The position numbers and the translations under genes were made by a program. The notes beneath the pieces are model-generated. The model was given only the letters and a program-made list of their open reading frames with translations, was not told where the DNA came from and ran no database searches. Shown here piece after piece: positions 23,729-31,727 of a stretch of DNA of 64,000 nt (its first letter is position 1; every line of letters starts with the position of its first letter). This stretch comes from an uncultured Prevotella sp. (GTDB lineage Bacteria > Bacteroidota > Bacteroidia > Bacteroidales > Bacteroidaceae): positions 17,722 through 81,721 of the forward strand of contig CAJOEC010000008.1 in the NCBI GenBank assembly GCA_905233425.1, written 5' to 3'.

Positions 23729-24913
23729 TCAGCCTCTTGCCATCTTGTATATGGCCTCTATGTCTTCGGCGCCGAGCACTTTCAGCTGACCGCAAGTGCG
23801 CTGGTTGTCGCGGGTGCACTTGCGCGTCATCTCGCTGATTTCCTCGTCGGTGACGTCGCGGCCTATCAGTTCCTTGATATTCACAGGCATGCCAATGGCG
23901 TGGTAGAAACGCTCCACGGCCTCAATGCCTCGCAGGGCGGTGCCCTCGGGGTCGGTGAAGTCGTTGGGCACGTCCATCACGTTGACGGCGAAGCGCACGA
24001 AACGGCTCAGGTTCTCGTGCATGACGTAGCGTGCCCAGCTGGGCCATACGGCAGCGAGACCGGCGCCGTGGGTCACGTCGAACATGCCGCTTAGCTCGTG
24101 CTCTATCTGGTGGGTGGCCCAGTCGTCGCTGATGCCGCAGCCCGTCAGTCCGTTGTGCATGATGCTTCCGCCCCACATGATCTGTGCCCTGTACCTGTAG
24201 TCCTCAGGGTCTTTCAGCACAGCGAACACAGCGTTCTTGATGCTGCGCAGCATGGCCTCGGCTATGTCGGTGGTGAAGTCCATGTCGTCGTCTTTCGTGA
24301 AGTAGCGCTCCATGGTGTGCATCATCATGTCGGTCACGCCGGCGGCCGTCTGGTAGGGTGGCAGGGTGAAGGTGCGCTCGGGGTTCATTATTGCGAATTT
24401 CGGGCGCGACAGGTTGTTTGAGTAGCCGATCTTCACGTCGCCGTCCTCGTTGGTGATGACACTCGACTCGCTCATCTCGCTGCCGGCGGCGGGGATGGTG
24501 AGCACCGAGGCCACGGGGAGCATCTTCTCGGGTGTGACCTTGCCGAGATACACGTCCCATACGTCGCCGTCGAGGCATACGCCGTAGGCGATGCACTTGG
24601 AGGAGTCGATGACGCTGCCGCCGCCTATGGCCAGGATGAAGTCGACACCCTCCTTTCGGCACAACTCGATGCCCTCCTTGGCCAACGACAGGCGCGGGTT
24701 GGGCACCACGCCGCCGAGCGTCACATACTCGATGCCGCCCTCGCTGAGCAGACCGCAGATCTTGTCGAGAAGTCCCGACCGCCGGGCGCTGTTCCCGCCG
24801 TAGTGGACCAGCACCTTGGTGCCTCCATATTTTTTCACGAGAGCAGCAACCTGCTCCTCCGACTGTTTGCCGAACACCATTTCTGTCGGCGCATAGAAAT
24901 TGAAATCTTTCAT
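23729..24913 (-). CDS. Iron-containing alcohol dehydrogenase (butanol dehydrogenase type)
   Basis: 394 aa, Fe-ADH superfamily. It reduces aldehydes to alcohols with NAD(P)H during fermentation. The dinucleotide-binding GGGSVIDSSK motif is at about 97-106. Metal ligands are expected in the helical half (Asp/His/His), with HQIEHELSGMFDVTHGAGLA giving the clustered His residues. The N-terminus MKDFNFYAPTEMVFGK is typical of the YqhD/BdhA branch. It is the last gene of a minus-strand run, 10 nt after the dCache/HisKA protein, and ends convergently, 8 nt from the esterase gene. Confidence 0.92.
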   Translation of the reverse strand: MKDFNFYAPTEMVFGKQSEEQVAALVKKYGGTKVLVHYGGNSARRSGLLDKICGLLSEGGIEYVTLGGVVPNPRLSLAKEGIELCRKEGVDFILAIGGGSVIDSSKCIAYGVCLDGDVWDVYLGKVTPEKMLPVASVLTIPAAGSEMSESSVITNEDGDVKIGYSNNLSRPKFAIMNPERTFTLPPYQTAAGVTDMMMHTMERYFTKDDDMDFTTDIAEAMLRSIKNAVFAVLKDPEDYRYRAQIMWGGSIMHNGLTGCGISDDWATHQIEHELSGMFDVTHGAGLAAVWPSWARYVMHENLSRFVRFAVNVMDVPNDFTDPEGTALRGIEAVERFYHAIGMPVNIKELIGRDVTDEEISEMTRKCTRDNQRTCGQLKVLGAEDIEAIYKMARG

Positions 24914-24923
24914 TGTCTTTTGT

Positions 24924-26444
24924 TTAGCTTGTTTGATTATTGTCTTGGGTTGTTCCCTGTAGTTTCGATGCCGCTTCGGTGAGCTTGTGGGTGAGGTCGG
25001 TGATGGCCTCGGCTCCGGCCCTCATGCGTGCCGTGATGTCGGCCATCTCCTCTTCGGGTATGCTGTCGTTGCTGATGGCTATCACCTGTGTGAAGCCGCT
25101 GATGATGTTCAGCGGCGTGCGTATCTCGTGGTACATGTCCTGTATGAATGCCGTCTTGCGGGCGTCTGCCTCGCGCACCAACTGGTAGGCTTGTTGCAGT
25201 TCCTTGTTGCGCTGCTCGGTCTCGGCGTTGATCGACTGTAGCTTCCTTGTCGACGACAGTATGGCCTGCTGCATCCTCACGAAGCTGTTTTGCAGCTGTC
25301 CCACGGTGTCAATGCGCTGTGTCGGGGTGATGGGCTTTAGTGTCGTGGCCTGGGCAAACGAGCCGTCGGCTCCAGCGGTAGAGTGGGGGAGCGACGACGA
25401 CAGCTGGCGGGCGGCTTCGGCCAGTTGGTTTATGGGGACAATAGCCCGGCGTATGATGTGGAAGCAGACGATGAGAAGCACTATGAGGAATGTGGCTGTG
25501 AAGACCATGGCGATGTTGAGCAGATGGTTGTAGCCGCTGAACACGTCGCTGTCGGGGCAGACGATGGCAATGCTCCAGTCGGTGTGCTCCAGCGGGCAGT
25601 AGAAGATGTGGGCCGGGTTGCCGTCGACGGTCAGGGCCCATGAGCCTGTCTGCCCTGAGAGCATCGAGTGGCCCAGCGCACCCACCTCCATGCGCGCTTC
25701 GGGGTCGGGGTCGGAGAAGATGGTCTGGCGCACCAGCTTCGCCGTGTCGGGGTGCACAATGTAGCGGCCGTCGTGGCCCAGCATGATGGCCGACGAGTTG
25801 GGGTAGGGCTTCACCCTGGTTACTGCCTGCGACAGCCATTTCAGCAGCATGTCGGTGCAGATGACCCCCACAGGCTTCCCGTCGGTGGTGTAGAGGGGCT
25901 TGACGAATGAGAAGTTATACTCTGACGACGTCAGGAATCCGGGAGTCTCGTCGATGTATGGGTCGAGCCACATCGCCTGCTTGCGGCTCCAGGGCACGCG
26001 GTACCACACCTGGCTGGTATAGTCGAGATTCTCGGTGATGGTGATGATGCTGTCGCCTTCGCGAAGTGAATATGCCGAGAAGAATGGACCCTCTGTCGGG
26101 AAGAAGCCCGGCTCCATGGCTATGGTGAAGCCAATGATGTCGGGGTTCTGCTCCACAACGCGCCGTGTGTAGGCCAGCAGGGAGTCGGGGTCAAGATGGC
26201 GTTGCACAGTCTTCTCCATCTCGTTGGTGACGGCCTCGGCGTGGTCCATGATGCTGGTGATGTTCTGGACAGTCTGGTCGAGAACCTGCATGGCATGGCT
26301 CTCGGCGGCATGGCGCACGTAGAGTTTTGTCTGGTGGAAGAGAATCCCTAACGACACACCGAAGACCACGCCCACAATCTCGAGTATGATGAGGCCGAGA
26401 CGCAACGTCAGGTGTTGCCGTATGTATGTCAGTAGTCTGTGCAT
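24924..26444 (-). CDS. Membrane sensor with dCache, HAMP and HisKA, lacking an ATPase domain
   Basis: 506 aa. TM1 at about 16-36; a periplasmic dCache-like sensor at about 40-300 (FSAYSLREGD, YNFSFVKPLYTTDGKPVGVI, IMLGHDGRYIVHPD); TM2 at about 305-328; HAMP; a coiled coil; and a HisKA dimerisation helix with the phospho-acceptor motif MYHEIRTPLNIISG. It ends about 60 residues after that His (TEAASKLQGTTQDNNQTS) and has no N, G1 or G2 boxes, so it cannot phosphorylate itself alone. It lies downstream of another HAMP protein (26486-27181) with a matching coiled coil, and upstream of the Fe-ADH gene. It could be transphosphorylated by another kinase, act as a regulator, or be a truncated kinase. 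Confidence 0.82.
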   Translation of the reverse strand: MHRLLTYIRQHLTLRLGLIILEIVGVVFGVSLGILFHQTKLYVRHAAESHAMQVLDQTVQNITSIMDHAEAVTNEMEKTVQRHLDPDSLLAYTRRVVEQNPDIIGFTIAMEPGFFPTEGPFFSAYSLREGDSIITITENLDYTSQVWYRVPWSRKQAMWLDPYIDETPGFLTSSEYNFSFVKPLYTTDGKPVGVICTDMLLKWLSQAVTRVKPYPNSSAIMLGHDGRYIVHPDTAKLVRQTIFSDPDPEARMEVGALGHSMLSGQTGSWALTVDGNPAHIFYCPLEHTDWSIAIVCPDSDVFSGYNHLLNIAMVFTATFLIVLLIVCFHIIRRAIVPINQLAEAARQLSSSLPHSTAGADGSFAQATTLKPITPTQRIDTVGQLQNSFVRMQQAILSSTRKLQSINAETEQRNKELQQAYQLVREADARKTAFIQDMYHEIRTPLNIISGFTQVIAISNDSIPEEEMADITARMRAGAEAITDLTHKLTEAASKLQGTTQDNNQTS

Positions 26445-26452
26445 TTTATTGA

Positions 26453-26487
26453 ACTCTTAACCCTCAACCCTCAACTCTCAACCCTTT
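26453..26487. repeat. ACTCTCAACCC repeat (copy 4)
   Basis: Low-complexity CCCTCAACCCTCAACTCTCAACCC fills the 41-nt gap between the two HAMP genes. Confidence 0.7.
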
Positions 26488-27181
26488 ACTGCTTAACGAC
26501 GTTGCCGCTTTCATCCTTGCTGCTTTTTATCATCTGGTCGAGCAGACGGGTGACGGTGTCGGAGTATGATAGCATGTCAATCTGGATTTTCATAAGTTCG
26601 GCTTTCGACATCTCGGCGTGGTGGTCGCAAAGCCGGGTGGTCAGGGCGTCGATAGCCTCCACCGTGTCGCCCATCTGTGCCGTCATGCGGCTCAGGAACA
26701 GCGTCTTCACCCCGTCGGCCTCGCGGGCATGGGCGTAGGCCGCCTCTAATTCGGTGTTCTGCCTGTTCAGCTCGTCGCGCCGCTGCTCCATCTCGGCAAT
26801 GTATCCGGCCAGCGTGCGCTGCATCTTCGAGAAGCTGTTCTGCAGCTGTCCCACCTCGTCGTCATGGCTTGAGTCGGCAACGCTGCTCTCCATGTCGCCG
26901 TTGGCAATGCGCTGTGCCGACGCCGCCAGCATGTCGAGCGGATGAAGATGGTGGTTGACGGCGCGCCACGTCAGGAAAGAAAGCACCGCCAGTCCCGCCA
27001 CCGCCGTGCCAAAAGCTGTAAGCATCAGAAACCGGTGCCCCATGACATCGTTGCTGTCGACGGCTATTGTCAGACGCGACATCAGGAACACCACGATGCC
27101 CATGATGGCAATGGCAAAGCCTGTCACCCAAAGAGTGATCTGGGCGGTCAGCGACTTGCGGACAAGTGATAACGGAATCAT
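26486..27181 (-). CDS. HAMP-domain membrane protein with degenerate HisKA-like helix
   Basis: 231 aa from the ATG at 27181 (MIPLSLVRKSLTAQ); the longer frame start at 27220 lies at the promoter. Two TM segments (about 14-35 and 52-72) leave only a short periplasmic loop. HAMP at about 75-130 (MLAASAQRIANGDMES...DDEVGQLQNSFSKMQRTL), coiled coil at about 130-165, then a helix pair resembling HisKA, but the position of the HE(I/L)RTP motif reads LFLSRMTAQMGDTV, with no phospho-acceptor His. There is no ATPase domain. It precedes the dCache/HisKA gene by 41 nt in the same operon and shares its VGQLQNSF.KMQ and READ..KT motifs, so it is probably a paralogue and may heterodimerise with it. Confidence 0.78.
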   Translation of the reverse strand: MIPLSLVRKSLTAQITLWVTGFAIAIMGIVVFLMSRLTIAVDSNDVMGHRFLMLTAFGTAVAGLAVLSFLTWRAVNHHLHPLDMLAASAQRIANGDMESSVADSSHDDEVGQLQNSFSKMQRTLAGYIAEMEQRRDELNRQNTELEAAYAHAREADGVKTLFLSRMTAQMGDTVEAIDALTTRLCDHHAEMSKAELMKIQIDMLSYSDTVTRLLDQMIKSSKDESGNVVKQ

Positions 27182-27216
27182 AGTGCGGTTAGAAGGTGTC
27201 AGTAGGTTTTCACGCT

Positions 27217-27225
27217 GCAAAAATA
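27217..27225 (-). promoter_or_regulatory. -7 promoter element TATTTTTGC for the HAMP operon
   Basis: GCAAAAATA on the plus strand, about 36 nt before the ATG at 27181. Confidence 0.55.
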
Positions 27226-27321
27226 CGAATTATTAATGATATGACCCCAAACTCCTAACTTAATTGATACTAAAAAATCGTAATTATTTTTCACAGATTT
27301 GCCTGTCTCTCATATTTTCCG

Positions 27322-27330
27322 TAATTTTGA
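27322..27330 (+). promoter_or_regulatory. Possible -7 promoter TAATTTTGA for the MORN gene
   Basis: Near match to TAnnTTTGY (the last base is A), 26 nt upstream of the ATG at 27356. Confidence 0.4.
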
Positions 27331-27355
27331 AAGCTGATTAAAACGATAACGCGAA

Positions 27356-28477
27356 ATGAAGATATACAAATACATACTTATCATTGCCTTTTCCATAACA
27401 ACCATCGCCGCAACGGCGCAGAAAATAACACTCGGCTCGTGCACGACGAAGGACGGGGGCGAATACTACGGCGAGATGGCAGTTGGCTTGCCCCACGGAA
27501 AGGGAAAGACAACATGGAAAAACGGTAACACCTACGAAGGGCAGTACGAGAAGGGAAAACGGACAGGAGAGGGCACATACATCTTTTCCGACGGGGAGAA
27601 ATACGTCGGGCAATGGCTCGACGACCACCAGCACGGACTGGGAACCTACTATTTCGCCAACAATAATAAATATGAGGGCCTCTGGTGGAAGGACTACCAG
27701 CAGGGAAAGGGCACCATGTACTATTTCAATGGCGACACCTACGTCGGATTATGGCGCGAGGACAAACGCAACGGCAAGGGAAAGTACACCTTCGCCGGAG
27801 GTGCGTCGTACGAAGGCGAGTGGCGCGACGACAAGAAAAGCGGTCGCGGAGTGTTCCGATGGCCCGACGGCTCGGTCTACGACGGGCAGTGGCTCGCAGA
27901 CAAGAAGCACGGCGAGGGCCTGTTCCGATATGCCAATGGCGACAGCTACCAGGGGCAGTTCTCCAACGACCTCATGCACGGGAAAGGAATATACAAGTTT
28001 GCCAACGGCGATGTCTACGAGGGCGACTACCAACAAGGCATGCGCTCGGGCACAGGCATCTTCAAGTTTGTCAACGGCGACCGTTACACAGGCCAGTTCC
28101 TGAACGGTGTGAAGCAAGGCATGGGACGCTTGGTGTGGGCAAACGGAACAATGTATAACGGACAGTGGAACAACGACAAAGCCAGCGGCAAGGGAAAACT
28201 GACAACAAAGTCGGGCGACATAGTGGAAGGGCAGTTCCTCGACGGGAAGCCACACGGCGAATGCACAGGCAACCTGGCCGACGGCTCGAAATTCAGGGCA
28301 CAATACAAGAACGGAGTCCGCCACGGGTCGGCCATAGAGATCGACAAGGAGGGGCTGCGCTTCGAAGGCAGCTACAAGGATGGCCGTCGCGACGGACCAT
28401 TCGTGGAAAAAGACCGCAACGGCAAAGTCGTACACAAAGGCACCTACACCAACGGCCACCGCGACGCCGAATTTTAA
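27356..28477 (+). CDS. Exported MORN-repeat protein
   Basis: 373 aa. Signal peptide MKIYKYILIIAFSITTIAATA, then about 14 consecutive MORN repeats of 23 residues (pattern GxYxGxxxxGxxxGxGxxxxxxG; for example YEGQYEKGKRTGEGTYIFSDG, YVGLWREDKRNGKGKYTFAGG) running to the C-terminus. MORN repeats form elongated beta-hairpin stacks that mediate contacts with lipid or protein. No enzyme domain is attached. Its periplasmic or surface location is inferred from the signal peptide. It stands alone, divergent from the HAMP operon. Confidence 0.9.
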   Translation: MKIYKYILIIAFSITTIAATAQKITLGSCTTKDGGEYYGEMAVGLPHGKGKTTWKNGNTYEGQYEKGKRTGEGTYIFSDGEKYVGQWLDDHQHGLGTYYFANNNKYEGLWWKDYQQGKGTMYYFNGDTYVGLWREDKRNGKGKYTFAGGASYEGEWRDDKKSGRGVFRWPDGSVYDGQWLADKKHGEGLFRYANGDSYQGQFSNDLMHGKGIYKFANGDVYEGDYQQGMRSGTGIFKFVNGDRYTGQFLNGVKQGMGRLVWANGTMYNGQWNNDKASGKGKLTTKSGDIVEGQFLDGKPHGECTGNLADGSKFRAQYKNGVRHGSAIEIDKEGLRFEGSYKDGRRDGPFVEKDRNGKVVHKGTYTNGHRDAEF

Positions 28478-28498
28478 TTACTCCCCTCAACAGCCACT

Positions 28499-28523
28499 GT
28501 GCCCGAAGCGTCAGCTTCGGGAC
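28499..28523. repeat. CCCGAAGCGTCAGCTTCGGG palindrome
   Basis: A short hairpin between the MORN and YhcH genes. It could act as a weak terminator or processing signal. Confidence 0.6.
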
Positions 28524-28550
28524 CCCCAAAAACCTCAAATCAATACAGCT

Positions 28551-28997
28551 ATGATTATCGACACATTGGAAAACCTGGCCAGGTATGAGGCCATCAACCC
28601 CCTCTTCAAGGATGTTGTAAAATTCATCGCCGAGAACAACCTCGAAATGATGGAACCCGGCAAGTACCCCATCAAGGACAAAGACCTCTTCGTAAACATC
28701 GCCGTGGCCAAGGGCAAGGCCCCCGACGAGGCAGTCATCGAGACCCACGAGCGCATGATTGACATCCAGATCCCCCTCGACGGCTCTGAGACATACGGCT
28801 ACACACCCCTCTGCCGGCTGCCCGACGAGCCTTACAGCGCCGAGAAGGACATCACAAAGTATCCCGACCTCATGGCCGAGAGCTACATCGACTGCCAGCC
28901 CGGCATGTTCGCCATCTTCTTCCCACAGGATGGCCATGCACCCTGCATCACCATGGCCCCGGAAATCAAGAAGGCCATCTTCAAGGTGAAAGCCTGA
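28551..28997 (+). CDS. YhcH/YjgK/YiaL family protein
   Basis: 148-aa cupin-like protein of the DUF386 family. Members such as NanQ (YhcH) act on sialic-acid anomers, and others accompany sugar-catabolic genes. Seen: MIIDTLENL start, ETHERMIDIQIPLDGSE (the conserved E.H...ID.Q... metal-site motif, about 63-80), FFPQDGHAP (about 125-133, second histidine motif) and a KKAIFKVKA end. All expected metal-binding residues appear present. It is followed 15 nt later by an HTH-like gene. No sugar operon is nearby, so the substrate cannot be inferred. Confidence 0.9.
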   Translation: MIIDTLENLARYEAINPLFKDVVKFIAENNLEMMEPGKYPIKDKDLFVNIAVAKGKAPDEAVIETHERMIDIQIPLDGSETYGYTPLCRLPDEPYSAEKDITKYPDLMAESYIDCQPGMFAIFFPQDGHAPCITMAPEIKKAIFKVKA

Positions 28998-29012
28998 GCT
29001 GCCGTCGGATAA

Positions 29013-29573
29013 ATGAAATTGCCGTTCCATATCATTGAAATGCTGAAGCGAGAGTCGGGCTGCGACTTGCGCTTGCCTTCCGATTGCGAACTGCTCTCGC
29101 TCGACATTGTGGGCAAGACGGGAGTGCGCATTGGTGCCACTACGCTTAAACGTCTGACTGGCTTTGCCGACGATGAGCGCAACCCTCACACCACCACGCT
29201 CGACGTCATAGCCCGCTATCTGGGCTATGCCCACTGGAACCAACTTGCTGAGATTGAGGACAAGGGAAACTCCGACTTCGATGCTCCCGAAGGGGAAGTG
29301 CGCTCGGCCGACCTTGCGCCCGACGCCGAGGTCGAAATAGAGTATCTGCCCGACCGGCGGGTACGGTTTTGCTATATGGGCGACCACCGCTACCGCGTGA
29401 CGGAGAGCGTGAACAGCAAACTGAAGGTTGGCGACGAGGTAGAGATCCTCAGTTTCGTGCTCCACCACCCCCTGCTGGTACTCCAAGTGTGGCGTGACGG
29501 CGAACCGTTGGGGCAGTTCACGGCTGGCCGGGTGTCAGGTCTCTCGTCAATTAGTGTCCTCTCTCATCCCTGA
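29013..29573 (+). CDS. HTH-like protein of unknown function
   Basis: 186 aa. The N-terminal 80 residues look like a helix-turn-helix module (GVRIGATTLKRLTGF, TTTLDVIARYLGYAHWNQLA, reminiscent of Cro/C1-type or SinR-like folds). A linker (about 85-100) leads to a beta-rich C-terminal domain (VEIEYLPDRRVRFCYMGDHRYRVTES...) which may be an OB-like or SH3-like barrel. It is not a family I can name securely. It lies 15 nt after the YhcH gene, so the two are probably co-transcribed; a local regulator is possible but unproven. Confidence 0.7.
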   Translation: MKLPFHIIEMLKRESGCDLRLPSDCELLSLDIVGKTGVRIGATTLKRLTGFADDERNPHTTTLDVIARYLGYAHWNQLAEIEDKGNSDFDAPEGEVRSADLAPDAEVEIEYLPDRRVRFCYMGDHRYRVTESVNSKLKVGDEVEILSFVLHHPLLVLQVWRDGEPLGQFTAGRVSGLSSISVLSHP

Positions 29574-29586
29574 TGCTTGTAAATAT

Positions 29587-29660
29587 GTAAATCCTTTTAA
29601 TCCTTATAATCCTTAGACATTAAAAATCCTTAGACGGCATAAATCCTTAAAATCCTTGGA
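29587..29660. repeat. AATCCTTA-type direct repeats upstream of the kinase
   Basis: AATCCTTTTAATCCTTATAATCCTTAGAC and later copies make a degenerate 8-10-nt direct repeat tract filling the leader of the 29661 gene. No -7 promoter is recognisable here. Confidence 0.65.
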
Positions 29661-30980
29661 ATGGAAACATCACAGTTCACAAACAGCCAGTCGGACTACG
29701 AATCGTTTGAGCAGTTAGTTTCATCTGGTGCCACCTGTGATGCTTTCCGTGTAAAACTCTACGGCAAGCTGCACTTCCTGAAGCGGCTGAAACCAGAGTT
29801 CTCTGGCGACATACGCTACCGCGAGGCGCTGCGCAAGGAGTTCGAGACAGGCTACAGGTTGGAGCATCCCAATCTGGTGCGCTATATCTCATTCGAGAGT
29901 GACTGCAGTACCATACTCATGGAGTATATCGACGGCGAGACACTCACCCAACGCCTATCCACCCATCCCGACTATTTCAAAAGCCGCAGCCACACGGACA
30001 GTTTCATCCGCCAGCTCCTCGATGTCGTGGGCTATCTGCACGCCCACCAGGTGCTCCACCTCGATCTGAAGCCCGACAACATCATGCTCACCCGCATAGG
30101 CGACCAGGTGAAGCTCATCGACCTCGGTTTCTGCTACACCGATACTTTCCCCGACACCACAGGCCACACCGCCGCCTTCGCCGCCCCCGAACAGACAACT
30201 CCCCTCCTTTGGGGAGGAGGCTCCCCCTCTCTAACTCCCCTCCTCCGGGGAGGAGGGGCCGGGGGTGGTGGCGCCTTCGATGTCCGTACCGACATCTACG
30301 CCATCGGAAAGATTTTTGAACTGCTGCCCAATCACCATATATATAATAAGGTGACAGCCCGATGCACCGCCGCCAATCCCGAAGACCGCTTCTCGTCGGT
30401 GGAAGAGATAAAGAAAAGCATCTTTGCCCGCCGACACTCCTACGCCTTTTTCCTCATGACAGCATCACTTGTCATTGCTGCCTTTGTCGCTTTCTTCTTC
30501 TTCCAGCAGTCGCGTGTCACGTCCACCCCATCAGCCCCCGAACAGCTGACAAATTTCAACACTCAATCCTCTACCCTCGACTCTCAACCCTCCGCTCTCA
30601 ACACTCACCTCTCCGCTCGGCCCAACGGAATGCTTTCCTCAGAAACGCCCCTCGACTCTCAATCTCCAAAGTCACCTTCGCCACAGCCGAAAGACAGCCG
30701 GGCAACGATGAAGAAAGAACTGGAAAAACAGATGGACTCAGCCTACAAGGCCACCATCTTCACTTTCTGCGACTCCATATTCCCTTCGCCTACCACTGGC
30801 GAGCATTGGGCAAGACTGTCCGCGGAGTTCCACAACCGCTCAGTGACTATCGGCGACCGACTGGTAAAAGATTTCCCCGACATCCCTGAGACTGTCATCC
30901 GTAATGAAACCGAAGCCATCTTCCAGCAACTGACAAGCTATGTCTTCAACAAGATGCGGGAGAATGGCGAGAGGCTGTAG
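29661..30980 (+). CDS. Membrane-anchored Ser/Thr protein kinase with a repeat inserted in the activation segment
   Basis: 439 aa. Eukaryotic-like kinase domain at about 15-250: catalytic loop HLDLKPDN (133-140, HLD in place of HRD), DLG (154-156, in place of DFG), APEQ (175-178). Between APEQ and DVRTDIYAIG there is an extra glycine-rich segment (about 179-205; TPLLWGGGSPSLTPLLRGGG) translated from a hairpin repeat (30199-30271). TM helix at about 253-275. The extracytoplasmic tail starts with another translated repeat (STLDSQPSALNTHLSAR) and ends in a helical region. The TAG stop is supplied by the 26-bp repeat that follows. The glycine-rich loop is weak (SSGATCDAF), so activity is uncertain. 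Confidence 0.85.
   Translation: METSQFTNSQSDYESFEQLVSSGATCDAFRVKLYGKLHFLKRLKPEFSGDIRYREALRKEFETGYRLEHPNLVRYISFESDCSTILMEYIDGETLTQRLSTHPDYFKSRSHTDSFIRQLLDVVGYLHAHQVLHLDLKPDNIMLTRIGDQVKLIDLGFCYTDTFPDTTGHTAAFAAPEQTTPLLWGGGSPSLTPLLRGGGAGGGGAFDVRTDIYAIGKIFELLPNHHIYNKVTARCTAANPEDRFSSVEEIKKSIFARRHSYAFFLMTASLVIAAFVAFFFFQQSRVTSTPSAPEQLTNFNTQSSTLDSQPSALNTHLSARPNGMLSSETPLDSQSPKSPSPQPKDSRATMKKELEKQMDSAYKATIFTFCDSIFPSPTTGEHWARLSAEFHNRSVTIGDRLVKDFPDIPETVIRNETEAIFQQLTSYVFNKMRENGERL
30199..30271. repeat. Double GGGGAGGAG hairpin repeat inside the kinase gene
   Basis: CTCCCCTCCTTTGGGGAGGAG followed by CTCCCCTCCTCCGGGGAGGAG, then GGGGCCGGGGGTGGTGG. It belongs to the same family as 660-699 and 1812-1853. The frame is kept. 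Confidence 0.8.
30556..30660. repeat. ACTCTCAAC-type repeat (copy 5) in the kinase tail
   Basis: CAACACTCAATCC, CTCGACTCTCAACCC and CTCAACACTCACC are read in frame as TQSSTLDSQPSALNTH. Confidence 0.75.
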
Positions 30981-31258
30981 GGGCAGGCCCCGTGCCAGCC
31001 CGCACGCCGACAAATAAGGCATGGGCTTGTTTTGAAGAGGGCTTGGGCGTGTCCAGAAAAGTTTTTGGGAGACCCAAAAAGTTCGCGCCGTGCGAACTCG
31101 GAGTTCGCGCTGGGCGAACTGGGAGTTCGGACGGGGCGAACTGGAAGTCCGCCCAGCGCGAACTTTTTGACGTGTCGGCGACGATTTTGGCAGAGACGCG
31201 GGCAGAGGCAGACATTGCCCCTGCCGGGGCATCGGGCTGGCACGGGGCCTGCCCCTAC
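30977..31258. mobile_element. MITE-like element with 26-bp terminal inverted repeats
   Basis: The 26-bp repeat occurs inverted at 30977-31002 and direct at 31233-31258, bounding 282 bp with no gene. The interior (31081-31165) is an array of GTTCGC...GCGAAC palindromes (GTTCGCGCCGTGCGAAC, GTTCGCGCTGGGCGAAC, GTTCGGACGGGGCGAAC). Target-site duplications are not obvious. It supplies the stop codon of the kinase gene. It may equally be two independent repeats placed by chance. Confidence 0.55.
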
Positions 31259-31531
31259 ACCAACGGACTTCACGGTGTGTGCGCAGAGGATGCCAAGGCA
31301 TCGGCATGAGACCGCAGTAAAAAAACTCATAAACTCTGCGTCTCTGCGTTCAATTATAAACAGGTCGAACCTTTTCGGCTCTAAGCGTTGGTTGGGTTTA
31401 GTGTCGTTTCTGTACTAACGAAGCCAGTCCTTCGTACAAGCAAGGCCCCGTCCTTTGTACCAGCAAGACCGAATGCCACCCCCATCATTCATTTTTCCGC
31501 GAGATTCCTTGGTAGTCTCGCAGATTCTTCG
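31259..31531. other. Non-coding stretch with imperfect direct repeats
   Basis: No credible gene. Around 31425-31475 two about 23-nt imperfect direct copies are seen (AGCCAGTCCTTCGTACAAGC / GCCCCGTCCTTTGTACCAGC). The rest shows nothing I can name. Confidence 0.5.
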
Positions 31532-31540
31532 TACCTTTGC
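31532..31540 (+). promoter_or_regulatory. -7 promoter element TACCTTTGC
   Basis: Perfect match, 28 nt before the ATG at 31569. It suggests that the small frame there is, or was, expressed. Confidence 0.6.
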
Positions 31541-31568
31541 CCCATCAAACATCAAACCATAATGGATT

Positions 31569-31727
31569 ATGACCTATTTCAACCAGTTCCACAAGGAATC
31601 GTCGGAGCGCAAGATGCGGAAAATCGCAGAATCGAAGCAATCGCCGATGAGTGCAGATGAAATGGTAAAGTATATGTATCGCAATCTGGAATTGGCCAAA
31701 AGAATGGAGTCCACAAACCCCAAATAG
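31569..31727 (+). CDS. Small 52-aa protein, possibly the start of a decayed gene
   Basis: MTYFNQFHKESSERKMRKIA...SADEMVKYMYRNLELAKRME is a charged, helix-forming sequence with no signal peptide. A good promoter sits at a normal distance. Immediately downstream, another frame (31727-32014) carries protein-like sequence with one stop, so this could be the 5' end of a frameshifted gene instead of a complete small gene. No family was recognised. Confidence 0.45.
   Translation: MTYFNQFHKESSERKMRKIAESKQSPMSADEMVKYMYRNLELAKRMESTNPK

Noticed and set aside
29587..29660. Promoter of the kinase gene within the AATCCTTA repeats
   Set aside because: No TAnnTTTG match is found; the repeats alone do not support a promoter call.
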